Shown: positions 53,095 through 60,868 of the stretch, one piece after another | How the letters are laid out: each line of letters begins with the position of its first letter | Position numbering within the stretch: the stretch's first letter is position 1 | NCBI GenBank assembly: GCA_050943735.1 | Contig: JBMNPT010000004.1 | Coordinates: 1-64,000 of the forward strand | Origin: JBMNPT01 sp050943735 | GTDB lineage: Bacteria; Bacillota; Clostridia; Oscillospirales; RGIG577 | DNA: 64,000 bases | Reading direction: 5' to 3' | The notes under the pieces: model-generated | Told to the model about the DNA's origin: nothing | Seen by the model: the letters and a program-made list of their open reading frames with translations, nothing else | Database searches by the model: none | Made by a program: the position numbers and the translations under genes

Positions 53095-53382
53095 ATTGGA
53101 CAAATAGTTAAAATTTCCCTTTTTTACAAGATAATTCCCAATTTATCCCAAATATCTTGTCCATTTTTCATGATTTTTTATTTGGATTTCTTCATTTTTT
53201 TACAGATGATTTAGAAAAATAGCACATCTTCCTGCTCATCCATCTACCACATCTCCCACTTTTCATAAAAAATAATCCTTTTCTCCTCCATTTGGGCTTA
53301 TTTTTGTGCGATTTAGCTCACTTCTCCCCCACTTTTTCTATTTTTTGACGAAATTTCAAAGTGTGAATTTTTCATTATATAT
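53095..53382. other. AT-rich gap between rnmV and the 3D-domain gene
   Basis: About 290 bases, strongly AT-rich, with no clear terminator for the comEC-holA-rnmV transcript. A related motif AAAAGTGGG(G/A)GA occurs twice on the minus strand near 53250 and 53330. A 24-codon frame beginning MKSGRCGRWMSRKM has a possible ribosome site but is likely chance. Confidence 0.5.
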
Positions 53383-53988
53383 CTAACATTTCTCTTGAGA
53401 AATTTGCTTCAGCTGCTTCACCCGCTCCTGGTACTCTTCATAGGTAAACAGGCTGTTCAAGGTGTTCACTAGTTCCTTGGTGCTAAGCCGGCTGGGCAGT
53501 TCGCACTGACTCAGCAGCTCCCGGCGCAGCCTACTGCTGTCCGGGCCGCCTGTCAGGCCATCTTCATACAGATCCAACAACGTGATTTGCCGGCGGGGTT
53601 CTGTCCGCTGGTCGTCCAGCACGCCACTGCGCTCCAATGCCCGCAGAATGGCCTGGGTTTCCATGCCTTCCACGCCCAGCAATCCCTCTTTGGAAGGTTC
53701 CCGTTTCCGGCGTTCTTTCCCCAACACTTCCGGTATATAGGCATGGTACACCTTACCCTCCGGAATACTGCCTTTCACATAGGAACGAATGGCAAATCCC
53801 GCCCGGTCGCTGTCAGTAAGCACCAGCAGGCCATCTTTTTGGGCCAGGCGGCGCAACATGGCCAGCATCTCTTTGTTTTTGAAAATGCGAAACCCATGGC
53901 ACACAATGATATTGCCCTGGATCAGAGAGGAAAGCCGAATTTTGTCGTACTTCCCCTCCACCAGGATTGCCTGTTTTACCTCAATCAT
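53383..53988 (-). CDS. rnmV: Ribonuclease M5-like Toprim protein (DUF4093)
   Basis: A 201-residue protein. The N-terminal Toprim domain has the acidic Glu in ILVEGKYDKI (near 11) and the DxD in VLTDSDRAGF (near 58-60), with CHGFRIFKN between. The C-terminal DUF4093 region follows (about 120-190). RNase M5 matures 5S rRNA in Gram-positives; the usual neighbour ksgA is absent here, so the name is by domain. The gene overlaps holA by four bases (ATGA) and has AAAGGAGG upstream. Confidence 0.85.
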   Translation of the reverse strand: MIEVKQAILVEGKYDKIRLSSLIQGNIIVCHGFRIFKNKEMLAMLRRLAQKDGLLVLTDSDRAGFAIRSYVKGSIPEGKVYHAYIPEVLGKERRKREPSKEGLLGVEGMETQAILRALERSGVLDDQRTEPRRQITLLDLYEDGLTGGPDSSRLRRELLSQCELPSRLSTKELVNTLNSLFTYEEYQERVKQLKQISQEKC

Positions 53989-55034
53989 CGGCTGTCCCTC
54001 CTTTTATTCTGTCGTTGTTCAAAGGCCAGCACATTGCCGATCAGACACTCCAGCACCGTCCGAGGCGGAGTTCGGCTGCCTTTCAGGCTGGCGTCCGCCA
54101 GCTCCAACTGCTCCAAAATGTTCTTCAGTTCCGCCAAAGAAAGCCGCGAGGCCATCCGGCTGTACATGGACAGTAAACTTGGACGGCGCAGCCCCGCCAG
54201 TGAAACCAGTTCTTCCCGTCCTGTCCCCGCTTCCTGCAGCGTTTTCACCTTGTATACCGTGAGAAAGTTAGATGCCAGCGCGCCCAAAATCAAAACCGGC
54301 TCAGTACGAAGATAGAAAAGGTCGTCCAGCCGCCGGAATGCCAGATCATAATTTCGGGCAGTGATGGCATCGCTCAGCTGATACACCGTGGCCTCCACAC
54401 TGCGGGTGAGCATCTCCTCCATCATCCTGCGGGTGATGGTCCCGGTGGTATCAAAAGTACACAGCTTGCGAATCTCATTTTGCAGGCTTTCCATATCGTT
54501 GTCACACAGCTGCAGCATATACTGGATATCCCGCATGTCCACCTGTTTGCCCGCCGCTGCAAAGTGCCGGGCCACCCACCGGGCCAGATCATGTTCTCCT
54601 GGACGTCCGCACTCCACCACAGTGGCACCGCAGGTTTGAAACAGTTTCATCAGCGACGCGTATTTCTTATCCTTCAAATTGACATTGCTGTCATAACTGA
54701 ATACACAGACGGTGGTCTCAGGGATATCCCCCAGCAACAGCTTCAGCCGGTCCGCCAGCTTGGCCTGAAACACCGGCGGCAGCAAATTGTCCACCACCAC
54801 CAGTTTGCGTTCCCACATCATGGGATAGCTCTCCACCGCGGCCTCCAGTTCATCCACATCCAGCTGCCGCCCATCCAGACGGTGCAGGTTGAAATCCGCC
54901 GCCTCTGACGGCACACACTTATCCTGCAATGCCTTTTGATAATATTTACGCAGATAGCTCTCTTCTCCCCAGAACACGTACAGAGAATCAAATTCCCGGG
55001 TTTTCAGCTGCTGCTTCAATCGCTCCAGACTCAT
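53985..55034 (-). CDS. holA: DNA polymerase III subunit delta
   Basis: About 349 residues from the ATG at 55034 (GGAGGA upstream); a longer reading inside comEC is unlikely. The N-terminal nucleotide-fold domain is marked by DSLYVFWGEESYLRKYYQ near 17-34 and VVVDNLLPPVFQ; the C-terminal collar helices include LAELKNILEQLELADASLKG. It is the wrench of the clamp loader that opens the beta clamp. ATGA overlaps on both sides couple it to comEC and rnmV. Confidence 0.92.
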   Translation of the reverse strand: MSLERLKQQLKTREFDSLYVFWGEESYLRKYYQKALQDKCVPSEAADFNLHRLDGRQLDVDELEAAVESYPMMWERKLVVVDNLLPPVFQAKLADRLKLLLGDIPETTVCVFSYDSNVNLKDKKYASLMKLFQTCGATVVECGRPGEHDLARWVARHFAAAGKQVDMRDIQYMLQLCDNDMESLQNEIRKLCTFDTTGTITRRMMEEMLTRSVEATVYQLSDAITARNYDLAFRRLDDLFYLRTEPVLILGALASNFLTVYKVKTLQEAGTGREELVSLAGLRRPSLLSMYSRMASRLSLAELKNILEQLELADASLKGSRTPPRTVLECLIGNVLAFEQRQNKRRDSR

Positions 55035-57391
55035 GTTATCCTCCTCCTCTCTTCCACTCGATACATCTTTCCCTCCCGCACAGCCACCCGAAGGGTGCCC
55101 TGCAAATCTATACGAAAAATGGAATCGGTGCATTGAGAAAGGCGGTACAAAACCTCGGGAGCCGGATGTCCATAAGCATTGCCCTCCCGGCAGGAAATCA
55201 CGCTCCAGTCAGGCTGAACTTCCTTGAGGAAAGGATAGCCGGTGGAACTGTCTGAACCATGGTGCGCCACTTTCAGCAGATCCACCTGCAGATCATATTG
55301 GCGGCACAGTTCCATTTCTCCCTCCTGGGTGATGTCGCCGGTCAGCAACGTACTTACATCTCCCTGGGAGACCCTCACCACCAGACACTGTTCATTGGGA
55401 TTTCCATCCCCCATCTGGGAAAAATCGATATGCCGGGTCAACACCTCCACTTCCATGGCGCCCACCTGGAACACTTCATCTTCTTCCATCCACTGGACGG
55501 GGATTCCATATTGCTGGGCCAGCTGATATACCTGCCTGCAATTGTCACTTCCATCATCCGGCGGCAACAGCAACCGGCCAATTTCCACTTGCTGACAAAG
55601 GGCTTCCAGTCCGCTGATGTGATCGGTGTGATAGTGGGTGAGCACCATGACATCCAGCCGGGTATCTCCCAGATACTGAATGTATTCCGCCGCGCGGCTC
55701 CCTGCATCCACACTCTGATTGCCACTACCACAGTCTACCAGCAAATTTCCTTCCTCACTGCGGAGGTAGGCACAGTCGCCCTGTCCCACGTCTACAAAGG
55801 AAATTTCCCACTCTCCCTGCAGCTCACCCTGAGAAGGCAAACACCACAGAATGATCCCTGCGACGGTCAGAGTGCCTCCCGCCCACAGCCAGTCTTTGGC
55901 GGCTGCCTTCAACCACCACAGGACGCAAATCAGCGCCACCAGCAAAGTCAGCAGCCACACCACACGCACATCATAGCTGCTCCACACGCCATAGCCAAAG
56001 CCGCTGAGCCATCCGGCCAGCGTCAACAGACAGGACGTCAGCAGTTGGGCAAGGGCCGCCAGTCCCTGTGCCAGCGGTGCCAATGTCCCAATGGGCGTAC
56101 AAAGGCAATAGAGCCCGCCCAATACAAACAGCGGCGGCACCCAGGGCACGATGAGCAGATTTCCCACAAAGGAGAGAAAGGAAAGCTGATGAAACCAAAG
56201 CATCAAAAGAGGTGCTGTAAAGAGTGTAGCACCGCCGGTGAGCAGCAGAATATTTCCCGCGGGAGCACCCCATCGGCGAAGGCTATCTGGTATAGGCAAT
56301 GCACGAATCCACCCCCGATGGCGCTGCACCAGTAAAATCCCCAGCGTGGCACCTGCAGAGAGCTGCAGGCCCACATCCCCAATGGCCATGGGGTTGTACA
56401 GCAGGATTCCCGTCACACCCGCTGCCAGCGCCGTAAAGGGATCGTATTCCCGCATACACAGAATCGACAGGCACATGATGCCCAGCATACTGACACTGCG
56501 CAGCACAGACGGGGAAAAAGCCGCCACCGCTCCATAGAGCAGACAACAGCCAAAGGACAGTACCGCTCCCAGGCGCCGTTTGCCCCACAGCTGTACCAGC
56601 AAAAACTGAATCACACCGGCCAGAATGCCCAAATGCATTCCTGAAACCGCCAGAATATGGGAGATGCCCAATTTTTGAAACTGGTCCCGGATGGAATCAG
56701 AAAGTTGGGTCTTATCCCCCAGCAACAGGCCTCGCAGCAACCCGGAAGCGGGCTGCTCCAAAGCATTCAGGCTGTCCTGCACACTTTTGCGCAGCGCCAG
56801 CACACCCTGCTGCCAGACCGATCCAGCATCCGATTCCAGCACCATCTCCAGACCGGGGTTGGTAAAACCATACAGGTATACGCCTTTGCTTCGCTGATAG
56901 GCCCTTGAATTGAATCCCATAGGGAAAAATCCCTCAGGCGGACGCACCACCTCTGCCCGTACCAAAATGCGATCCAGAGGCTGAACGTCCAATGGTTCAT
57001 AACTGTACAGCCGAAGGCCCATGGAACCTTCTAACCTACAGGTGTCATTTTCCACCGATCGGGTGGACAGCTCATAGACATAACTGCCGTTCTCGTTTTG
57101 CCATGGAAGGTCTGCCACCACACCTTCTATGGTGGCAATGGTCCCATCCAACTGTTGCGCTGCCTGCATCGCCTGTCCGGTCCGCAGATACATTCCCCCG
57201 CCTGCCAGAATCAACGCCAGCAGCACGCACCCTATCCAGCCAGCCCCCAGAGGCCGGCCCCAACGGGAAAGGAGAGTCAGTCCAATAGCCAATCCAATTC
57301 CAGCCACCGGCATAGCCAATAGCCCGCCATAAAATCCAGCGGCACAAAATACCGCCACACATACGGCCAACAAACACAGCGGACGCGTCAT
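55031..57391 (-). CDS. comEC: ComEC/Rec2 competence DNA-uptake channel
   Basis: About 786 residues from the ATG at 57391 (GGAGGGGG upstream). It has N-terminal membrane helices and an OB-like domain (about 1-190), a central Competence domain with many membrane segments (ILAVSGMHLGILAGVIQFLL and following), and a C-terminal metallo-beta-lactamase-like domain with the metal motif THYHTDHISG and AHHGSDSSTG. All three parts are present, so a full channel/nuclease is expected; pilus and other competence genes are not in the window. It leads the comEC-holA-rnmV unit. Confidence 0.94.
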   Translation of the reverse strand: MTRPLCLLAVCVAVFCAAGFYGGLLAMPVAGIGLAIGLTLLSRWGRPLGAGWIGCVLLALILAGGGMYLRTGQAMQAAQQLDGTIATIEGVVADLPWQNENGSYVYELSTRSVENDTCRLEGSMGLRLYSYEPLDVQPLDRILVRAEVVRPPEGFFPMGFNSRAYQRSKGVYLYGFTNPGLEMVLESDAGSVWQQGVLALRKSVQDSLNALEQPASGLLRGLLLGDKTQLSDSIRDQFQKLGISHILAVSGMHLGILAGVIQFLLVQLWGKRRLGAVLSFGCCLLYGAVAAFSPSVLRSVSMLGIMCLSILCMREYDPFTALAAGVTGILLYNPMAIGDVGLQLSAGATLGILLVQRHRGWIRALPIPDSLRRWGAPAGNILLLTGGATLFTAPLLMLWFHQLSFLSFVGNLLIVPWVPPLFVLGGLYCLCTPIGTLAPLAQGLAALAQLLTSCLLTLAGWLSGFGYGVWSSYDVRVVWLLTLLVALICVLWWLKAAAKDWLWAGGTLTVAGIILWCLPSQGELQGEWEISFVDVGQGDCAYLRSEEGNLLVDCGSGNQSVDAGSRAAEYIQYLGDTRLDVMVLTHYHTDHISGLEALCQQVEIGRLLLPPDDGSDNCRQVYQLAQQYGIPVQWMEEDEVFQVGAMEVEVLTRHIDFSQMGDGNPNEQCLVVRVSQGDVSTLLTGDITQEGEMELCRQYDLQVDLLKVAHHGSDSSTGYPFLKEVQPDWSVISCREGNAYGHPAPEVLYRLSQCTDSIFRIDLQGTLRVAVREGKMYRVEERRRIT

Positions 57392-57425
57392 CTCTCCCCC
57401 TCCTTTCCCGGTTCTTTTCATGGGC

Positions 57426-57431
57426 ATTATA
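57426..57431 (-). promoter_or_regulatory. Extended -10 candidate for comEC
   Basis: TGTGGTATAAT on the minus strand: TATAAT (57426-57431) with TG one base upstream. No good -35 box. It lies 35 bases before the comEC ATG. Confidence 0.5.
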
Positions 57432-57450
57432 CCACAGCGGCCCAACAAAG

Positions 57451-57488
57451 AAAAGCCAAAAGGGACGCAGACTCTCTCTGCGTCCCTT
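57451..57488 (-). terminator. Terminator after the Zn dehydrogenase gene
   Basis: A 12-bp perfect stem AAGGGACGCAGA/TCTGCGTCCCTT (57460-57471 with 57477-57488), followed on the minus strand by TTTTGGCTTTT. It lies seven bases after the dehydrogenase stop. Confidence 0.82.
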
Positions 57489-57495
57489 CGGTTTT

Positions 57496-58521
57496 TCAGC
57501 GGTCCACCACAACCACCTTGATCAAATCTCCAGGGTCATGGGCCAGTTTTTCAAAATAAGTAATGGCCTCTTCCAGCGGAATTTCCTTGCTGATCAGCGG
57601 CTTTACATTGAGCTTGCCCTGATTGAGCAGATCTACCACCGTTTTGAACTCATCAAAGCCATACAGGAAAGAGCCGCGCACCGTCAGTTCCCGGGTGACG
57701 ATCTCCTGCATATTGATGTCAATCATCTTTTTGTTGTTGCCAATCCAGATGGCGGTTCCTCCAAACCGAAGAGCCGACATGGCCTGCTGCACCGTAGAAG
57801 CCGCTCCCACCGCTTCAAAGGCCACATCCACGCCCTTGCCGCTGGTGTGCTCCAAAATCACCTGCTTGAGGTCTTCTTTTCCCGGATTGATCACCACATC
57901 CGCCCCCATATCTTTGGCCACCTGCAGCCGGTTATCACTCAGGTCGGACACAAAAATCTTGGCGGGGTTTTTCATCTTCACACAGGCCAACGCCAGCAGA
58001 CCAATGGTGCCGGTTCCCACCAGCAACACCGTCTTGCCGGTGAGATCCCCTGCATGGCCCACGCCCCGGTACGCCACAGCCAGCGGTTCCATCAAACTGC
58101 CCACTCCATAGGACACATCCTCCGCCACCGGGAAGCAGCACTTGGCAGGTACGCAGATATATTCCGCAAAAGCCCCGTCTACATCCAGCACCCCAAAGGC
58201 CCGCTTGTGCAGACAGAGATGCACATCTCCCTGGCGGCACATCTCGCACTCACCACAGAATTCCACCGGATACACAGCCACCTTATCCCCCACTTGGGCA
58301 GTGGTGACTCCTTCTCCCAGCTCCATAATTTCTCCTGCAAACTCATGTCCCATCATCATGGGCTCCAGCCGCCGGCCGGTGAGACCCAGATAACCATGCA
58401 CATCACTGCCACAGATACCGCAGGCTTTGACACGCAGCTTTACCTCTCCAGCTTTGGGGAATACATCCGGCACATCCGTATAATGCAACCGATTGGGCCC
58501 TTCGTATACGATTCCCTTCAT
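57496..58521 (-). CDS. Zinc-dependent alcohol/polyol dehydrogenase (MDR family)
   Basis: A 341-residue medium-chain dehydrogenase. Catalytic zinc ligands are in ACGICGSDVHG (near 34-44) and GHEFAGE (near 59); the structural zinc Cys cluster is FCGECEMCRQGDVHLC (near 88-103). The Rossmann motif VGTGTIGLLAL (near 168) ends in an Asp (FVSDLSDNRL), which favours NAD(H). This pattern fits sorbitol/threonine/galactitol-type dehydrogenases; the substrate is not defined. It lies 74 bases after the transketolase pair, so a pentose or polyol route is possible. AAGGAG lies upstream. Confidence 0.88.
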   Translation of the reverse strand: MKGIVYEGPNRLHYTDVPDVFPKAGEVKLRVKACGICGSDVHGYLGLTGRRLEPMMMGHEFAGEIMELGEGVTTAQVGDKVAVYPVEFCGECEMCRQGDVHLCLHKRAFGVLDVDGAFAEYICVPAKCCFPVAEDVSYGVGSLMEPLAVAYRGVGHAGDLTGKTVLLVGTGTIGLLALACVKMKNPAKIFVSDLSDNRLQVAKDMGADVVINPGKEDLKQVILEHTSGKGVDVAFEAVGAASTVQQAMSALRFGGTAIWIGNNKKMIDINMQEIVTRELTVRGSFLYGFDEFKTVVDLLNQGKLNVKPLISKEIPLEEAITYFEKLAHDPGDLIKVVVVDR

Positions 58522-58542
58522 AATAATATTCTCCTTCTGCGC

Positions 58543-58577
58543 AAAAAGGCATTACGGAGGTGCCGCAATGCCTTTTT
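58543..58577 (-). terminator. Hairpin after the transketolase C-terminal gene
   Basis: Stem AAAAAGGCATTgCGG/CCGtAATGCCTTTTT with a five-base loop and five T on the minus strand. It stands between the transketolase pair and the dehydrogenase and includes sequence near the latter's leader, so it may be partial. Confidence 0.8.
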
Positions 58578-58595
58578 GATTCTGTTTTCCTATTT

Positions 58596-59525
58596 TTACT
58601 TGACCAGATCCTTGGCCTTTTCCACAATGTGGGCAGGAGTCAGTCCATAGTACTCCATCAGTTCTTCCACACCATGGGCGGACTGGCCGAATACGTCTTC
58701 CACAGCCACATAGTCCATGGGAATAGCGCTCTTACGCAGAGCAAAGGCCACCTTGGCGGACAGACCGCCGATGCGGCTGTGCTCTTCGGCCGCTACAACG
58801 CCCTTACAGCCCTTGGCCAGTTCCACAATGGCTTCGTCATTGAAGGGCTTAAGGGTACTCACATTGACCACCTTGGCGCTGATGCCTTCCTTGGCCAGCT
58901 GCTCACTGGCTTCCATGGCGGCTTCCACCATAGTACCATGGGCAAAGATCGCTACATCGCTGCCATCTTTCAGCACTCTGGGCTGACCCAGCGCAAAGGG
59001 CTCGCCCTCGGGGATGTAGTCGGTTACGTCGTTACGCACCACACGGATGTACACCGGACCGGGGATTTCCGCTGCGGCACGAACGGCTGCCTTGGTTTCA
59101 TTGGCATCCACCGGGCACAGAACGGTCATATTGGGGATGGCGCTCATGGTGGCAATATCCTCAATGGTCTGATGGGTAGAGCCATCGCCGAAGTCGGACA
59201 GACCGGAGGAAGAACCGCAGATCTTCACGTTCAGCTTGCCGATGGAGATGGTCTGACGAATCTGATCAAAAGCTCTGCCGGAAATAAATACAGCAAAGCT
59301 GCTGCAGAAGGGAATCTTACCGCTGACGGCCAGGCCAGCTGCGGTGGACAGGGTGTTCTGCTCCGCGATACCCATTTCAAAGAAGCGTTCCGGGTAGGCT
59401 TCCTGGAACATGATGGACATGGTGGATTTGCCCAGATCGGCTTCCAATGCTACCACGTTGGGATTTTTGGCGCCCAGTTCCACCAGGGTTTCGCCATATG
59501 CTTTTCTTTGGCTGTGCTTGCTCAT
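58596..59525 (-). CDS. Transketolase, C-terminal subunit
   Basis: About 309 residues from the ATG at 59525 (AGGAGGG upstream). It holds the pyrimidine-binding domain (VVALEADLGKSTMSIMFQ, EMGIAEQNTLSTAAGLA with the catalytic Glu, CGSSSGLSDFGDGSTHQTIE) and the transketolase C domain (from about 185). It works only with the N-terminal subunit encoded next to it. The enzyme exchanges two-carbon units between sugar phosphates using thiamine diphosphate. Split transketolase is common in anaerobes. Confidence 0.93.
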   Translation of the reverse strand: MSKHSQRKAYGETLVELGAKNPNVVALEADLGKSTMSIMFQEAYPERFFEMGIAEQNTLSTAAGLAVSGKIPFCSSFAVFISGRAFDQIRQTISIGKLNVKICGSSSGLSDFGDGSTHQTIEDIATMSAIPNMTVLCPVDANETKAAVRAAAEIPGPVYIRVVRNDVTDYIPEGEPFALGQPRVLKDGSDVAIFAHGTMVEAAMEASEQLAKEGISAKVVNVSTLKPFNDEAIVELAKGCKGVVAAEEHSRIGGLSAKVAFALRKSAIPMDYVAVEDVFGQSAHGVEELMEYYGLTPAHIVEKAKDLVK

Positions 59526-59542
59526 TTCGTTCACCCTCCTGT

Positions 59543-60382
59543 TCAAATGCTGGCAATGGCCGCATCCAATTCCTTGATGGCGGTCTCATACTGTTCCTTA
59601 GTCAGGGCGCCGTTGTGGAAGCCCACTACATTTTCCGCAAAGGAAATGCCCTTGCCCTTGGTGGTATGGGCGATGATAACGGTGGGCTGTCCCTTCACCT
59701 GATCCGCCTCATCCAGCGCGTTTACAATCTCTTCTATGTTGTGGCCGTCGATTTCAATGACATGCCAGCCAAAAGCTGCCCACTTTTCAGGCAGGGGATT
59801 GGTGTCAAACCGTTCTTCAATGGTACCTGTAGCCTGCAGACGGTTCTGGTCCACAATGCCCACGATGTTGTCAATCTTGAATGCCTTGGCAGCCATAGCG
59901 GCTTCCCAGATTTGGCCTTCGGCCTGTTCGCCGTCGCCCATGATGCAATATACCTTGTTGTCCTTGCCATCCAGACGCATAGCCAGCGCCATACCATTGG
60001 CAATGGACAGGCCCTGTCCCAGAGAACCGGTATTGGCCTCGATGCCCGGGGTCTTGTTCACGTCAGGATGGCCCTGCAGCCGGCTGCCCAGTGCCTTCAA
60101 AGTGGTGAGTTCCTCCTTGGGCAGCACACCCAGCTCTGCCAGAGCGGCATACTGAGCAATGCAGGCATGGCCCTTACTCATCAGCAGCTTGTCCCGGCCT
60201 TCCCACTTGGGATTGGTGGGGTCATACTTCATTTTATAACCATACAGTGCAGCCACAATGTCCGCGCTGGAGCAGGAGCCACCCAGATGCCCCACATGGC
60301 CCTCCCCGCCGATCATCAATACCACATCCCGGCGGATGTTGGCGGCCAGCAGTCTGATTTTTCTCATTGTTGCCTGATCCAT
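59543..60382 (-). CDS. Transketolase, N-terminal subunit
   Basis: About 279 residues from the ATG at 60382 (GGAG nine bases upstream). It carries the thiamine diphosphate/metal motif GDGEQAEGQIWEAAMAAKAF ending in VDQN (near 147-180), plus GHVGHLGGSCSSADIVAALY near 30 and SKGHACIAQYAALAELG near 65. It is the first gene of the pair, 17 bases before the C-terminal subunit. The long leader contains a palindrome and a possible small reading frame. Confidence 0.94.
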   Translation of the reverse strand: MDQATMRKIRLLAANIRRDVVLMIGGEGHVGHLGGSCSSADIVAALYGYKMKYDPTNPKWEGRDKLLMSKGHACIAQYAALAELGVLPKEELTTLKALGSRLQGHPDVNKTPGIEANTGSLGQGLSIANGMALAMRLDGKDNKVYCIMGDGEQAEGQIWEAAMAAKAFKIDNIVGIVDQNRLQATGTIEERFDTNPLPEKWAAFGWHVIEIDGHNIEEIVNALDEADQVKGQPTVIIAHTTKGKGISFAENVVGFHNGALTKEQYETAIKELDAAIASI

Positions 60383-60429
60383 AATGCTTTCTCCTTCCAA
60401 TCAGATTCTCAACAGAACGATCTGATGCG

Positions 60430-60546
60430 TCAAGCCACATCAGTCATGGATTGTAAGGTTGTAGCTTGTGCTACAACTAACCACATCCCTATGATAGTAC
60501 AAAAACTTTCTAAGAGCAAGAGGAGAACCTCTGTTTTTTTGCACAA
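60430..60546 (-). CDS. Possible small hydrophobic peptide (38 residues)
   Basis: A TTG-started frame preceded by GAGAGGAGG with only a four-base spacing. The peptide is LCKKTEV then a membrane-like stretch LLLLLESFCTIIGMWLVVAQ, with a short polar tail. A second frame from the GTG two bases further (34 codons, stop at 60440) has a better spacing of six. Either could be a leader peptide for the transketolase genes or a small membrane protein; chance cannot be excluded. Confidence 0.25.
   Translation of the reverse strand: MCKKTEVLLLLLESFCTIIGMWLVVAQATTLQSMTDVA
60458..60477. promoter_or_regulatory. Perfect 8-bp palindrome upstream of transketolase
   Basis: GTTGTAGC-TTGT-GCTACAAC, about 75 bases before the transketolase ATG and just downstream of the weak -10 candidate. 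It could be a repressor site or an RNA hairpin in the leader. Confidence 0.5.
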
Positions 60547-60868
60547 ATTTCCTCCTCTCAATTGGCGCAATTTACAAACATGAATCTCATTTCGAACCAA
60601 CTTCTCTTGGCATTTGCTGTTCAAAAATCACTGTTTCGTCACATTTGCAAAATCTATGGCATATTTTGCCCGTTATTTTTATACTAAAGTTACAAAAGTA
60701 TAGCCTTCAGGCCAAAAGAAAGGGGGAATGTGTTGGGGAAAGCATTAACTCCAGCCAAGCTTTCCAATAACAGAAAACAAATCGTCTGATGGACATGTGG
60801 GAATGAAGAGCGTCAGTCCGATCCTGGGTGGGTTTTATAAATATAGTAAGAACAGGAGGATTAAAAAT

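Larger units (their letters stand above)
60383..60868. other. Divergent intergenic region with two leaders
   Basis: 486 bases between transketolase (leftward) and the surface protein (rightward). It holds an 8-bp palindrome (60458-60477), a possible small minus-strand reading frame (60430-60546), a weak -10 TACTAT at 60494-60499 for transketolase, and on the plus strand a -10 like TATACT near 60681. A hairpin GGAAAGC/GCTTTCC (60737-60743 with 60759-60765) and a GGAC/GTCC pairing (60791-60794 with 60816-60819) lie in the leader of the surface gene. No known riboswitch class was recognised. Confidence 0.5.

Noticed and set aside
60517..60541. Plus-strand terminator AGAGG-AGAA-CCTCT followed by T7
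   Set aside because: The 5-bp stem is weak and there is no plus-strand gene upstream that it could end.
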